Positions 52,780 through 62,305 of a stretch of 64,000 bases of DNA are shown here, one piece after another (position 1 is the first letter of the stretch; every line of letters starts with the position of its first letter). The notes under the pieces were generated by a model that worked only from the letters and a program-made list of their open reading frames with translations, had not been told where the DNA came from and made no database searches. Both the position numbers and the translations under genes were made by a program. The DNA comes from UBA6623 sp965226435 (GTDB taxonomy: Bacteria > Acidobacteriota > Terriglobia > Bryobacterales > UBA6623). The DNA lies in assembly GCA_965226435.1 (NCBI GenBank), contig CBDDCY010000011.1, forward strand, positions 372,001 to 436,000, read 5' to 3'.

Positions 52780-55113
52780 CTACCTAATCGTCGCCTTTCC
52801 CAAACCCGCGTTACCCGCGCGGTCGCGCACGCGCAAGGTGAGCAAGTGTTCGCCCTGGGGCAAGCCGTCGAGTGGAATGGAGAAACTTTCGCGGCGGGAA
52901 TCGAGAATGCCGTCGGCCGAATACACGGGGACCCAGTTTCCCGCATCAATCGCGTATTCGGCGGCGGCCAAGGCGGAAGCGTCGTCGGTCGCCTCAAAGG
53001 ACGCCGACTCTCGGCCGTTGACCTCGGTCATCCGCACGCGCGGCGGGGTGTGGTCGATCAGCACCGGTTCACTGATTTGGTCGGTTTCGCGCGCGGTTTC
53101 CGGAGGATTCGCGGCGCGGTCGGAAACCACGACCCGAAAACGATAAGTCCCGTCCGCCAGTGATTCGCTGTCGAGGGCGAGGTGGCCTTCTTCGATTTCC
53201 TTTTCGATGGTCTTCCAGGCCGATTCGGCGGTCTCTCGAAAGGCGACCGAGGCGGTCAACTTATCGCCGTCGGGATCCGTCGCCTTCCAGGAGATTTTCA
53301 TGCCGCGGCCGGCGGCGCCCAGGGTCGTGGGCATTGTGCTCGTTGCCGGCGCGGCGGCCGATGATCCCGACGCCGACACCGTAATGCTGTAGGCCGCTTC
53401 GGCGGCGGGCGCGGCGGGCGGGCTCGTTACACCGGCGGATGTCGCGGCGCCTTGTTCCGCCGAGGCCTCGACTTTTAACTCGCTGACGCTGGGCGGCGAG
53501 TTGCGCGGCAGATAGGCGAGCCGAACCCCCCGGAGCAGCGGCACTCTATCGTCGGTTGTTGCAAGCGTCGCGCGCCATTGAATGTAGCGCGCCGGCGGCG
53601 AACTCACGACCCCGGCGAAAGTCCCGGGGCCTTCCATCTCGGCATCGGCTTCCACCGCCGGCGACCAGGCGCTCCAACTGTCGTCGGGAACGGCCGAATT
53701 GCCGGCGCGGGTCGAGATCTTCACGCGCCCTGAGTCGACGCCGTCGCCTTGCCACGTCAGCCGTCCCCAACGGGCGAGCGTTTTGGCGTCGTGGACGGCG
53801 CTTTCGTATCTCCCCGCCGGCGTCGCCGTGTCTTCAAAGCGGCTCAAACCGGCTGCATGGGCCGAGGCGACGAGCAGTCCCTTGGCGTCGGTTGCCAGTT
53901 GCGTGACTTGCCCGCGCCCGCTCTCGGTCACGAGGCTGACTCTCCGCCGATCCCTCAGCTGATAGATGCGTCCCTTGCGGTCGGTCGCGAAGACGACTTT
54001 CGGCGGAGAGGAATCGGCTTCGTCGTTCGCCACGCTGACGGCCATAATGTTCTCTTCGCTCGATGACCAAAGTTTCTCGACGCCTTGGCCGGGTCGGATG
54101 CGCAGCAGCGCGGAACGTTCCATGCCGGGATAACTGATGACAGGTTGGGAAACGCTGACCATCGGCTGCACCAGGCCGCCGCCGGAAGGAGTCGCGGGGG
54201 TCCCGGGTCCGCCCGCCGCCGCGTTCACTTGCACCGTCGTTTTCGCCGCGGCCGAGGCGGCGAACGACGAGACGGACTGCGTGATTTGAGAAGCGCCGCC
54301 GCCCATGGCCGCGGCGTAAATGTCGCCGTTGGCGGCGACGGCGAGCGCGCGGATTTCCGGGAGGTCCGCGTCATGGAGCGCAAAAAGACGTCCGTCGCGG
54401 TCGATGCGGTAAGCAATGCCGTTGGGATCGGTGCCGGCCAGCAAGCGGCCCTCGGCGTCGAGGGCGAGGCTGACGACATGGCGCTGTTTGGTTTCGGCGA
54501 AGACGCGTCCCTGCCCCGATTGGTCGACCTGAAAGATCTTGCCCTCGTCGCCGGTCGCCATATACAGCGCGGGAGACTCATCGTTCCCGTCGTCGGCCGG
54601 CGGTGCGATTACGAGCGACCAAATGTAGGTCTGCTCGGGATCGAAAATTTCCTTGCCTTCCCCGTCGGCCGAAATTCGGTAGAGCTTGCCGTTGGGTGAG
54701 GTGCCGGCATAGACTTCGCCGTCGGGGCCGACGGCTAGAGCGAAGACCTCGATTTCCGGCGCGCTCCAAAACAAGCTGACATTGTTGTCGGCGTCCAACA
54801 GATAGACCCGGCCCTGATGGCCTGTCCCGACGTAGATGGTTCCGTCGGGAGCCGTTGCAACCGTCCAGATCACGGGCTGGTTTGACGTAAACAGATCAAC
54901 GAGCTTCGGGGCCGGCGTCAAGGTGCCGGGCTGCAAGAGGGAAACGTTTTCAAACCTGCCTCGAAGAAAGTCTTTGTATTCGCTCAATTCCCAGACCTGT
55001 GTCGACGCGCCCGAAGCGGAAACAGCGGTGAGCAGCGAAACAGCTGACAGCAAGACCGCCGCCGACAGGCCGCGCCGTTTTCGGGGATAGGAAAAGAAAG
55101 GCAAAGTAATCAT
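52780..55113 (-). CDS. Exported beta-propeller protein with C-terminal Ig-like region
   Basis: 777 residues from ATG 55113. A basic start and hydrophobic segment ('GLSAAVLLSAVSLLTAVSASG') form the signal. Repeated blades such as 'APDGTIYVGTGHQGRVYLL', 'GPDGEVYAGTSPNGKLYRI' and 'DAEGRLLAGTDPNGIAYRI' make a propeller over roughly residues 60-450. The C-terminal third has 'VSDRAANPPETARE' and 'LTLRVRDRAGNAG', Ig-like or adhesion repeats. The ATG overlaps the stop of the S55 peptidase gene (ATGA), so the two are translated together. Function unknown. Confidence 0.82.
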   Translation of the reverse strand: MITLPFFSYPRKRRGLSAAVLLSAVSLLTAVSASGASTQVWELSEYKDFLRGRFENVSLLQPGTLTPAPKLVDLFTSNQPVIWTVATAPDGTIYVGTGHQGRVYLLDADNNVSLFWSAPEIEVFALAVGPDGEVYAGTSPNGKLYRISADGEGKEIFDPEQTYIWSLVIAPPADDGNDESPALYMATGDEGKIFQVDQSGQGRVFAETKQRHVVSLALDAEGRLLAGTDPNGIAYRIDRDGRLFALHDADLPEIRALAVAANGDIYAAAMGGGASQITQSVSSFAASAAAKTTVQVNAAAGGPGTPATPSGGGLVQPMVSVSQPVISYPGMERSALLRIRPGQGVEKLWSSSEENIMAVSVANDEADSSPPKVVFATDRKGRIYQLRDRRRVSLVTESGRGQVTQLATDAKGLLVASAHAAGLSRFEDTATPAGRYESAVHDAKTLARWGRLTWQGDGVDSGRVKISTRAGNSAVPDDSWSAWSPAVEADAEMEGPGTFAGVVSSPPARYIQWRATLATTDDRVPLLRGVRLAYLPRNSPPSVSELKVEASAEQGAATSAGVTSPPAAPAAEAAYSITVSASGSSAAAPATSTMPTTLGAAGRGMKISWKATDPDGDKLTASVAFRETAESAWKTIEKEIEEGHLALDSESLADGTYRFRVVVSDRAANPPETARETDQISEPVLIDHTPPRVRMTEVNGRESASFEATDDASALAAAEYAIDAGNWVPVYSADGILDSRRESFSIPLDGLPQGEHLLTLRVRDRAGNAGLGKATIR

Positions 55114-56906
55114 GGCGTAACGCTGATCTGCATGGTGACATTCCCACGCAGAACGCCCAGGCCCGGGTCGGTTTCGAGTTCCGCCAACGCCGAGCGCCAA
55201 TCCTGCGCCAGGGATCCGCCCGAGGGGGCCGAGCCCAACACGACCGCCACCGACGCGGGCGGGGAGGGCAGCGATTCGGCGTTCAAACGAAAGGCCGGTT
55301 GGGGCCGCCAAACGCGCAGATACAGCCGGTCGTTGCGTCGCAGGCGGTTGAGTGTCCTGACGAGTTGCGCGGCGTCCTTGGCGCGCCGCAGCCCGAGAAA
55401 GGTTTGCCACTCCATGAGATTCACCGTATCGGCGTCGGCGAAGGTCAAATGGATGACTCCGGCGGGCGTGCCCGCGGGAACCCGGTAGTGGAGCTTCTCG
55501 ATCCGCTCATTGCCGTCGGCGTCTTTGAGCGCCGCGGAGAGCTCGATCGTCTCGCCGGGGCGGACCGTGCGCTTGTCGCTCCAGACGCGGTCGATCTCGG
55601 CCCACTCTTCGCGATCGGCGGCTTCGATGGTGAGATTGATTTCCTCGGCCGCGATATTCGCATTCAGCAGCACGTAGTAGAGCATCAACGATGTGGTCGC
55701 GGCGGCGGAAAGAGCGGTATTGGTGGGGGCGGAGTAAATATTGTCGAGCCGCAAAGGCGGAATGTTTTCGCCAAAGCGCGCCTCGCCACGCAGCCGCAGA
55801 GTGGAAGCGCCGACCTGGCGTTGGGTGGCGTCGATCGACGAGAACAGCGCCATCTGCAACAGGTAGGGCGTGAGCAACGGATCCCGCACGATTTCAAAAG
55901 CGTAGTCGGCGGCGTTTTGGCCCGAAGTCACCCGCAGCCTTACCGGCGTCAGCGCGGGCGTCTTCCCAACGATGCCGGTTAGGCCCGCCGAGCGATCGCT
56001 GATAATCGTTCCGAGCAGCGAGCCGCTCGCGGCGATCTTGAACGAACTGTTCAAATTCGGAACCAGCGTAATGACCTCGGCCGCCAAGAACGGCAGTTCG
56101 GTCGGGCCGCTCGATAGGAAGGGATGACCGAAGGCGTAGAGGCGGTTACCGTCGACATGGGTCACCGTGCCCGCGGCGCTTACTTCGAGATCGCCGCGAA
56201 TCAGCGCCACGGAAATCATCGCGCCCGGTTCGGTCGCCGCTTCACTTGGGTCTGCATCGTCGGTCCGCCCGCTGCCGGCGGTTCCCTGCGTGGGTTGCAA
56301 CCCCAGTTGCCGCAGCCGAGATCCAAATAGATCGAGAGTCCGTTGAGAAAAGCCGACCAAGTTGACCGGCGTGGCGATGGGGACCAATTGTGGCTCGCCT
56401 GAGAAAATCGGCGCCGTAGGCGCGCGCAACCACGCGCTGAGCAGTTCGATGGTCTGTTCGCCGCGATCGTCTCGGAAGAGCATCGCGGCCGCGGCCTCGC
56501 TCGACGGCGACCTCACTCGTCCGCTCTGCTCCGAGGCGATCATTTCCTCGATCGGGCGAATGCCCGCGATCGGTTCTTTCGAAAACGGGTAGGTAAAGGC
56601 GATCGCCCCGGCCGGCCTGCCGTCGAGAAAGACGGGGCTGCCGCTCATACCCGCCATGACGCCGGTTTCGGCTAAGGGGCCGCCGGCGAGCCTGGCCAAG
56701 ATGATCGATTGCTTGGGTCCGACGTTCTCGAGCACGCCGAGGATCTCGACCTGGAACTCCTCGATCTCGCGGCCTTGGAAAACGGTGCGCCCGGTGCCCT
56801 TCATTCCGGCGCGCACTTCGGACAACGGAAACAGTTCGGCCGCCGAGGCGGCCAAGCCGGCAACGCCCAGCAGGACGGGCAGCGAGATGAGGCAGGAAAG
56901 CCGCAT
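55110..56906 (-). CDS. SpoIVB-type peptidase S55 domain protein
   Basis: 598 residues with signal peptide ('CLISLPVLLGVAGLAASAAE'). The S55 serine-protease core is present: 'EVRAGMKGTGRTVFQG', 'EEFQVEILGVLEN' and the catalytic-serine loop 'GMSGSPVFLDGRPAGAI' (Ser at about 88-90), with 'VDGNRLYAFGHPFLSSGP' (conserved His region) further on. In spore formers SpoIVB signals across membranes; here, in a non-sporulating lineage, a periplasmic signalling or processing role is inferred. It is translationally coupled to the propeller gene that follows, a candidate substrate or partner. Confidence 0.85.
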   Translation of the reverse strand: MRLSCLISLPVLLGVAGLAASAAELFPLSEVRAGMKGTGRTVFQGREIEEFQVEILGVLENVGPKQSIILARLAGGPLAETGVMAGMSGSPVFLDGRPAGAIAFTYPFSKEPIAGIRPIEEMIASEQSGRVRSPSSEAAAAMLFRDDRGEQTIELLSAWLRAPTAPIFSGEPQLVPIATPVNLVGFSQRTLDLFGSRLRQLGLQPTQGTAGSGRTDDADPSEAATEPGAMISVALIRGDLEVSAAGTVTHVDGNRLYAFGHPFLSSGPTELPFLAAEVITLVPNLNSSFKIAASGSLLGTIISDRSAGLTGIVGKTPALTPVRLRVTSGQNAADYAFEIVRDPLLTPYLLQMALFSSIDATQRQVGASTLRLRGEARFGENIPPLRLDNIYSAPTNTALSAAATTSLMLYYVLLNANIAAEEINLTIEAADREEWAEIDRVWSDKRTVRPGETIELSAALKDADGNERIEKLHYRVPAGTPAGVIHLTFADADTVNLMEWQTFLGLRRAKDAAQLVRTLNRLRRNDRLYLRVWRPQPAFRLNAESLPSPPASVAVVLGSAPSGGSLAQDWRSALAELETDPGLGVLRGNVTMQISVTP

Positions 56907-56937
56907 AGCTAAGGGGCCGCGAAAAGATCGCGCTCTG

Positions 56938-57040
56938 GAGCCGCGAAGCGGCGGCGGGAATTCAGCCTAGGGTGGAACCGGAACGGTGGAACCCTAGGTA
57001 ACGGCCCCACCCCCGGCGAGCCCTGAAAGGGCGACAGGAA
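56938..57040 (+). repeat. Element A copy 8, with an inverted partial copy at 57088-57110
   Basis: Complete element with CCTAGGGT/ACCCTAGG in hairpin 2. Forty-seven bases after it, 57088-57110 reads TTCCCGCCGCCGCTTCGCC, nearly the reverse complement of the element's first 23 bases. The two together form a 170-base inverted structure that fills most of the 333-base gap before the cytochrome gene. Confidence 0.88.
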
Positions 57041-57239
57041 GAAATCATCCGCTTGTGATGTTCCGCCTAACGGCTCCACCGACTAAATTCCCGCCGCCGC
57101 TTCGCCGCTCCGGTCCCTAATGCTTCCACAGCCGCTAAAGCCTATTGTAGTGTTCGCATGAACTTAGGGGGCGGCGAGGGGATTCGTTATAATGGCACCC
57201 GTTGCCTTCGTGTACCAAAGATTCGGAGCCCCCTTGTCG

Positions 57240-57656
57240 ATGCGAAAACTCACTCTTGCTCTTTTCCTCGGTTTCAGCCTGACCACGCTACCCGCCGCCG
57301 ACCATGCCTATGAAGGAATCGCCTCACCGCACGATCTGATGGATTACGTCGTCAAGCCGAGTATGGACCGGCTTGTGGCCATCAATAAGGCCGGCGGGCC
57401 GCAATCGGATAAGGATTGGAAGCACGCGAAAGCCCACGCCTCGATCCTGGCCGAAACGTCGCAGTTGCTTCTGATGGCCGGACGCATCAAGGACGACGTT
57501 TGGGAAAAGGGCGCCAACCAAGTCATCAAGGGCGCGAAGGCGTCGCTGGTCGGGGCCGAAACTCTCGATGTCAACGCCTGGCGCACCGCCGCCGGCAGCA
57601 TCGGCAAAGGCTGCCGCGGCTGCCACAAAGTCCACAAGCCGAAGGAAGAAAAATAG
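57240..57656 (+). CDS. Exported cytochrome c (c'/c556-like)
   Basis: 138 residues from ATG 57240. Signal peptide 'MRKLTLALFLGFSLTTLPAA' is followed by four predicted helices, with a single haem motif 'CRGCH' near the C-terminus. That is the arrangement of class II cytochromes c' and c556. An upstream in-frame Met at 57192 lacks signal character. It lies just before the genes for the tiny membrane protein and the DUF1549 cytochrome and may serve as an electron carrier for the latter; this is inference. Confidence 0.83.
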   Translation: MRKLTLALFLGFSLTTLPAADHAYEGIASPHDLMDYVVKPSMDRLVAINKAGGPQSDKDWKHAKAHASILAETSQLLLMAGRIKDDVWEKGANQVIKGAKASLVGAETLDVNAWRTAAGSIGKGCRGCHKVHKPKEEK

Positions 57657-57768
57657 GTCGCTTCGCCGATTGGATCAAGAATTCACGGCAACTTTTCGGC
57701 CTTCGCAGTGTTCATCCCGACAGTGAATAGTTTCGAGCCCCGCAGCTCAAACTTTCGGAGGCTGTGCG

Positions 57769-57909
57769 ATGAACCCAACAATCCTCTTTGTAACTTTCGG
57801 AGCGCTCACCTGCGTTCTGGAGCGCGAGTGGTACCACGCTTTGTGGGGCCTGGGGCTTATCGGCATCGGACTGTGGAGCGGCGGTCACCTGCCCTCGGGC
57901 GTTCTGTAA
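57769..57909 (+). CDS. Small membrane protein, 46 residues
   Basis: GGAGG lies seven bases before the ATG. The product (starting MNPTILFVTFGALTCVLE) has one hydrophobic segment at residues 3-15 and another at about 24-37 ('ALWGLGLIGIGLWSGG'). No family is recognised. The strong ribosome site, the standard ATG and the hydrophobic character make it a likely real gene despite its size. Confidence 0.55.
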   Translation: MNPTILFVTFGALTCVLEREWYHALWGLGLIGIGLWSGGHLPSGVL

Positions 57910-58091
57910 ACCTTGCCTACTCGCTTCCGCCCCCGCCAGGCTGCATTGCACCCGCTCAGCTTGGTAGTGTATCGTTCCCGTACGGGGTTGCCGATGCGAG
58001 CCGGAGTCTGGTGAGAGGCGGAGGCGAGGCATCCTCCGCCCGCGTGCGAGGTATAATTTGGGTGACTTTTTCCGCGATACGGAGACACCTG

Positions 58092-61004
58092 ATGGCCGCG
58101 AGCCGGTGCTCGGTGCACCTCTACTTCTTTTGCTGCTTGTTCGTTTCGGCCTTCGTTTTGAAGGGCGCCGACAGTTCCTCGAAGCTCACCTTCGAGGCCG
58201 ACGTCTCCCCGATCCTCACCAAGCGTTGCATTCTCTGCCACGGCGAAAGCGCTCCTCAAGCCGATCTCAATCTCACGACTGTTTCCGGGTTGCTGCATGG
58301 CGGAAAGACGGGGCCGGCGGTCACGGCCGGGTCGGCCGAACACAGTCTACTGATCGCCAAAGTGGTTTCGGGAGCGATGCCTCCGGCGGGCGACAAACTA
58401 ACAGCGGACGAAGTCGCGACCCTCCGTGCTTGGATCGACCAAGGCGCCCGAACGACCCATCGCGCCGACCTTCCCGCGCTGACGGAAAAGGACGTCGTTC
58501 CAATTTTCCAGATGCGCTGCGCCAAGTGTCACGGCAAGCGTAGGCGGGAAGGTGATCTCGATTTGCGGACTCTGGCGAGTCGCCTGAAGGGCGGAGGCTC
58601 GGGGCCGGCGATCGTGCCCGGCAGCCCCCAGCAGAGCCTTGCGTTCCAACGCATCACTGCCGGTGAGATGCCGCCGCCCGACATGCTGTTCGAAAACCAA
58701 GTGCGGCCGCCGAGCAGCGAGGAGGTCGAGGTCCTCAGGCGTTGGATCGCCGACGGCGCGCGAGCCGACGAGCCGCGAGCGCACTCGCCGCCTGCCAAGA
58801 TCAGCGAGGACGACCGCCAATTCCCGGCCTTCCGGCCGCCGATTCGCCATGCCCCGCCGGTGGTTACGGAGGCGGACCGCGTTCGGAACCCAATCGATCG
58901 ATTCCTGCTCGCGAAGCTTGAAGAAAACGGGTTGAGCTATTCGTCTCGGGCCGATCGCCTCACGCTGCTGAGGCGCGTCTATTTGGACCTGATCGGCATG
59001 CCGCCGACTCCGGCGGAAGGCGAGGCTTTCCTCGCCGACGATCGCGCGGACGCCTACGAACGCCTCATCGATCGCTTGCTCCTATCGCGCCACTACGGAG
59101 AAAAGTGGGCCCAGGTTTGGCTCGACCTGGCCGGGTATTCGGATTCAGAAGGCATTATCGATGAAGACCGCGTCCGTCCCCATGCCTGGCGTTATCGCGA
59201 CTACGTGATTCGGGCCTTCAACAGCGACAAACCGTATGACCGTTTTCTCATCGAGCAGCTCGCCGGCGATGAGTTGATCCCCGCCGCGCGGCGCAAGGAT
59301 GTGACGCCCGAGATGGTCGACACCCTGGCCGCCACGGGTTATTTGCGCATGACGCCGGACGGTACCTACAGCCCGGCGAACGGTTCGCTGGCCGAGCGGA
59401 TGACGGTGATCGCCGATGAGATCCAAGTGCTGAGCTCCTCGCTGCTGGGGTTGACGATCGGCTGCGCGCGCTGTCACGACCATAAATATGACCCGCTTAC
59501 GCAGCGCGATTACTATCGGCTGGGCGCGGTCCTGCAAACCGCGTTTGATCCATACGATTGGGTCAAGCCGACCGAGCGGCATTTGGAAATCGCGACCGAG
59601 AAGGACAAGCGCGAAACGGCGGAGTTCAACGCACCAATCGCAGCCGAGGTCAAACGGCTTGAGGAACATCTGGAAGCAACAAGAAAACCCTATCGTGACC
59701 GCTTGCTCAACGAGCGGCTCGAAAAGCTCCCAAACGACCTACGGGCGGACCTTCGCGAGCTCGCCGAGATCCCCAAGCAAGACCGGACACAGGTGCAGCA
59801 ATACCTGGCGCGGCGCTTTCGCGAAACCATCGAAATCAGCGACGCGAAATTGGCCCAGACGTTCGCCGAGTTCAAGGACGAATGGGACAAGCTCCGAAAA
59901 CCGCTCGCCGACAAGAAGAAGCAGTTGCGCGCGGTTCCGAAGATTCGTTCGCTATACGACATGGGCGGCGAGCCGTCACCGGCTTACCTGCTGCTTCGCG
60001 GCGAGGCGCAGTCGATCGGCGATCGCGTAGCCCCGGGCGTCCCGCGGGTCTTGACGGCGGACCTCAAGAGCTATGACGAGCTGCACCCGGGGGCCAACGA
60101 GGAGACCAGCGGAAACCGGTTGGCGCTGGCGCGCTGGCTGACGCAACCGAATCATCCGCTAACGTCGCGTGTGATGGTCAATCGCCTTTGGATGAACCAT
60201 TTCGGCCGCGGCTTAGTTTCGACGCCCGCGAATTTCGGGCGCATGGGCTCGCCGCCCTCGCATCCGGAATTGCTCGATTGGCTGGCGACCGAGTTTGTGC
60301 GATCTGGATGGAGCCTCAAAGCGATGCATCGGCTCATGATGACCTCGGAGGCCTATCGACAAACCTCGCGCGTCGAACCGGCGACCGAAAAGGCCGACCC
60401 GGATAACACCCTTCTGTCGCGTATGCCGTTGCGGCGCATGGACGCCGAGGCCTTGCACGACTCGATCTTGCGCGTCGTCGGGAGGCTCGACGAGACGCCT
60501 TTCGGCCCGCCGGTTCCGGTCGAAAAGCAACCGAACGGCGAAATCTTGGCGCAAGCGACGGACAAAGGGCGTAGGCGGGCGATCTATGTTCTCAAGCGCC
60601 GCCGCACGCCCTTGACCTTGCTGGATGCTTTCGATCTGCCACAGCTTTCGCCCAACTGCACCGAGCGCACGGTTTCAAACGTCGCGCCGCAAGCGTTGCA
60701 AATGATGAATAGCGAGACGCTCATCGAGGACGCGCGCTTCCTGGCCGGGCGGCTGATCGATGAATACCCGAACGACCGCGAACAGCAGGTCCGGGCGCTC
60801 TATCAGCGTGTTCTGTCGCGTCCGCCGACGAACGATGAGACGGCGCGTTCGCTCGAGGATTTGTCGTTGCTGGCCATAAACTGGCGGCCGCATTTGGAAA
60901 AGGAGAGCTTTCACGGTCCCAGGCAAACGGCCGCGCGGTGGTACGCCCTGGCGTCGTTGGCCCATGCGCTACTGAACTCGGCGGAGTTCGTCTATGTGGA
61001 TTGA
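58092..61004 (+). CDS. Large exported PSCyt1-DUF1549-DUF1553 cytochrome-domain protein
   Basis: 970 residues from ATG 58092 (GGAG seven bases upstream) with a signal peptide. Two PSCyt1 haem domains ('KRCILCHGE' at about residue 36, 'MRCAKCHGK' at about 140) are followed by DUF1549/PSCyt2 with 'FRPPIRHAPP', 'WLDLAGYSDSEG' and a third CxxCH, 'GCARCHDHKYDP'. A coiled-coil-rich middle and DUF1553 ('LARWLTQPNHPLTSRVMVNRLW', 'RMDAEALHDSIL') complete it. Typically a DUF1501 gene follows; here there is none. The role in oxidation of a surface-bound substrate is only inferred for the family. Confidence 0.88.
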   Translation: MAASRCSVHLYFFCCLFVSAFVLKGADSSSKLTFEADVSPILTKRCILCHGESAPQADLNLTTVSGLLHGGKTGPAVTAGSAEHSLLIAKVVSGAMPPAGDKLTADEVATLRAWIDQGARTTHRADLPALTEKDVVPIFQMRCAKCHGKRRREGDLDLRTLASRLKGGGSGPAIVPGSPQQSLAFQRITAGEMPPPDMLFENQVRPPSSEEVEVLRRWIADGARADEPRAHSPPAKISEDDRQFPAFRPPIRHAPPVVTEADRVRNPIDRFLLAKLEENGLSYSSRADRLTLLRRVYLDLIGMPPTPAEGEAFLADDRADAYERLIDRLLLSRHYGEKWAQVWLDLAGYSDSEGIIDEDRVRPHAWRYRDYVIRAFNSDKPYDRFLIEQLAGDELIPAARRKDVTPEMVDTLAATGYLRMTPDGTYSPANGSLAERMTVIADEIQVLSSSLLGLTIGCARCHDHKYDPLTQRDYYRLGAVLQTAFDPYDWVKPTERHLEIATEKDKRETAEFNAPIAAEVKRLEEHLEATRKPYRDRLLNERLEKLPNDLRADLRELAEIPKQDRTQVQQYLARRFRETIEISDAKLAQTFAEFKDEWDKLRKPLADKKKQLRAVPKIRSLYDMGGEPSPAYLLLRGEAQSIGDRVAPGVPRVLTADLKSYDELHPGANEETSGNRLALARWLTQPNHPLTSRVMVNRLWMNHFGRGLVSTPANFGRMGSPPSHPELLDWLATEFVRSGWSLKAMHRLMMTSEAYRQTSRVEPATEKADPDNTLLSRMPLRRMDAEALHDSILRVVGRLDETPFGPPVPVEKQPNGEILAQATDKGRRRAIYVLKRRRTPLTLLDAFDLPQLSPNCTERTVSNVAPQALQMMNSETLIEDARFLAGRLIDEYPNDREQQVRALYQRVLSRPPTNDETARSLEDLSLLAINWRPHLEKESFHGPRQTAARWYALASLAHALLNSAEFVYVD

Positions 61005-61047
61005 GGTTCAAATCCGAGCCGCGACCCGAACCGAGCCGCGACCGTGA

Positions 61048-61139
61048 GGGGCCGTGAAAAATTCGGACTGTCCCAAGCGCCGATCGAATAAGTTTCATTG
61101 AATCAATATCTTTCGATGGCGCGAAGTGGGCTGTACCCG
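61048..61139 (+). repeat. Element C copy, damaged right end
   Basis: Starts GGGGCCGTGAAAAATTCGGA and ends GTGGGCTGTACCCGC; the right inverted arm is changed. TGA precedes it at 61045-61047. The sequence after it resembles the tail that follows element A copies. It occupies much of the 332-base gap before the SDR gene. Confidence 0.75.
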
Positions 61140-61336
61140 CTCCCGCCCGACCCCTCGGCCTGTCGACACCGATTTTCATTGCGTCATGATGAACGCCGCG
61201 CGTTTCATGGAAACGGGCTCGCTCCGGCGCACCCGAATGCAAGAAACCCAAAGTCTCTCGTGCGAAACACACTCCGCGCCGAGGGTGCCAATCTTGCGAG
61301 AATCGTTCATTCTCGTCGAACGCCTGGGAGGCTGCC

Positions 61337-62116
<780 letters not shown>

Positions 62117-62206
62117 GGTGGTGGGAAAATCGTAGCCTGTTCCGAATATAGACTCGCGAGCGTACAGTGCATTGCGTTCAAGCTTCGTGGAATCGCCAAT
62201 AATCTT

Positions 62207-62305
62207 GAGCCGCGAAGCGGCGGCAGGAACAATAGCCCAGGGTGAAGCGAAGCGAAACCCTGGGTGCGCGCCTCACCTCGGCGAGCCCTGAAAGGGCGGC
62301 AGGAA
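62207..62305 (+). repeat. Element A copy 9
   Basis: Complete with CCCAGGGT and a shortened loop (GAAGCGAAGCGAA) like copy 4. It lies about 90 bases after the SDR stop. Confidence 0.9.
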
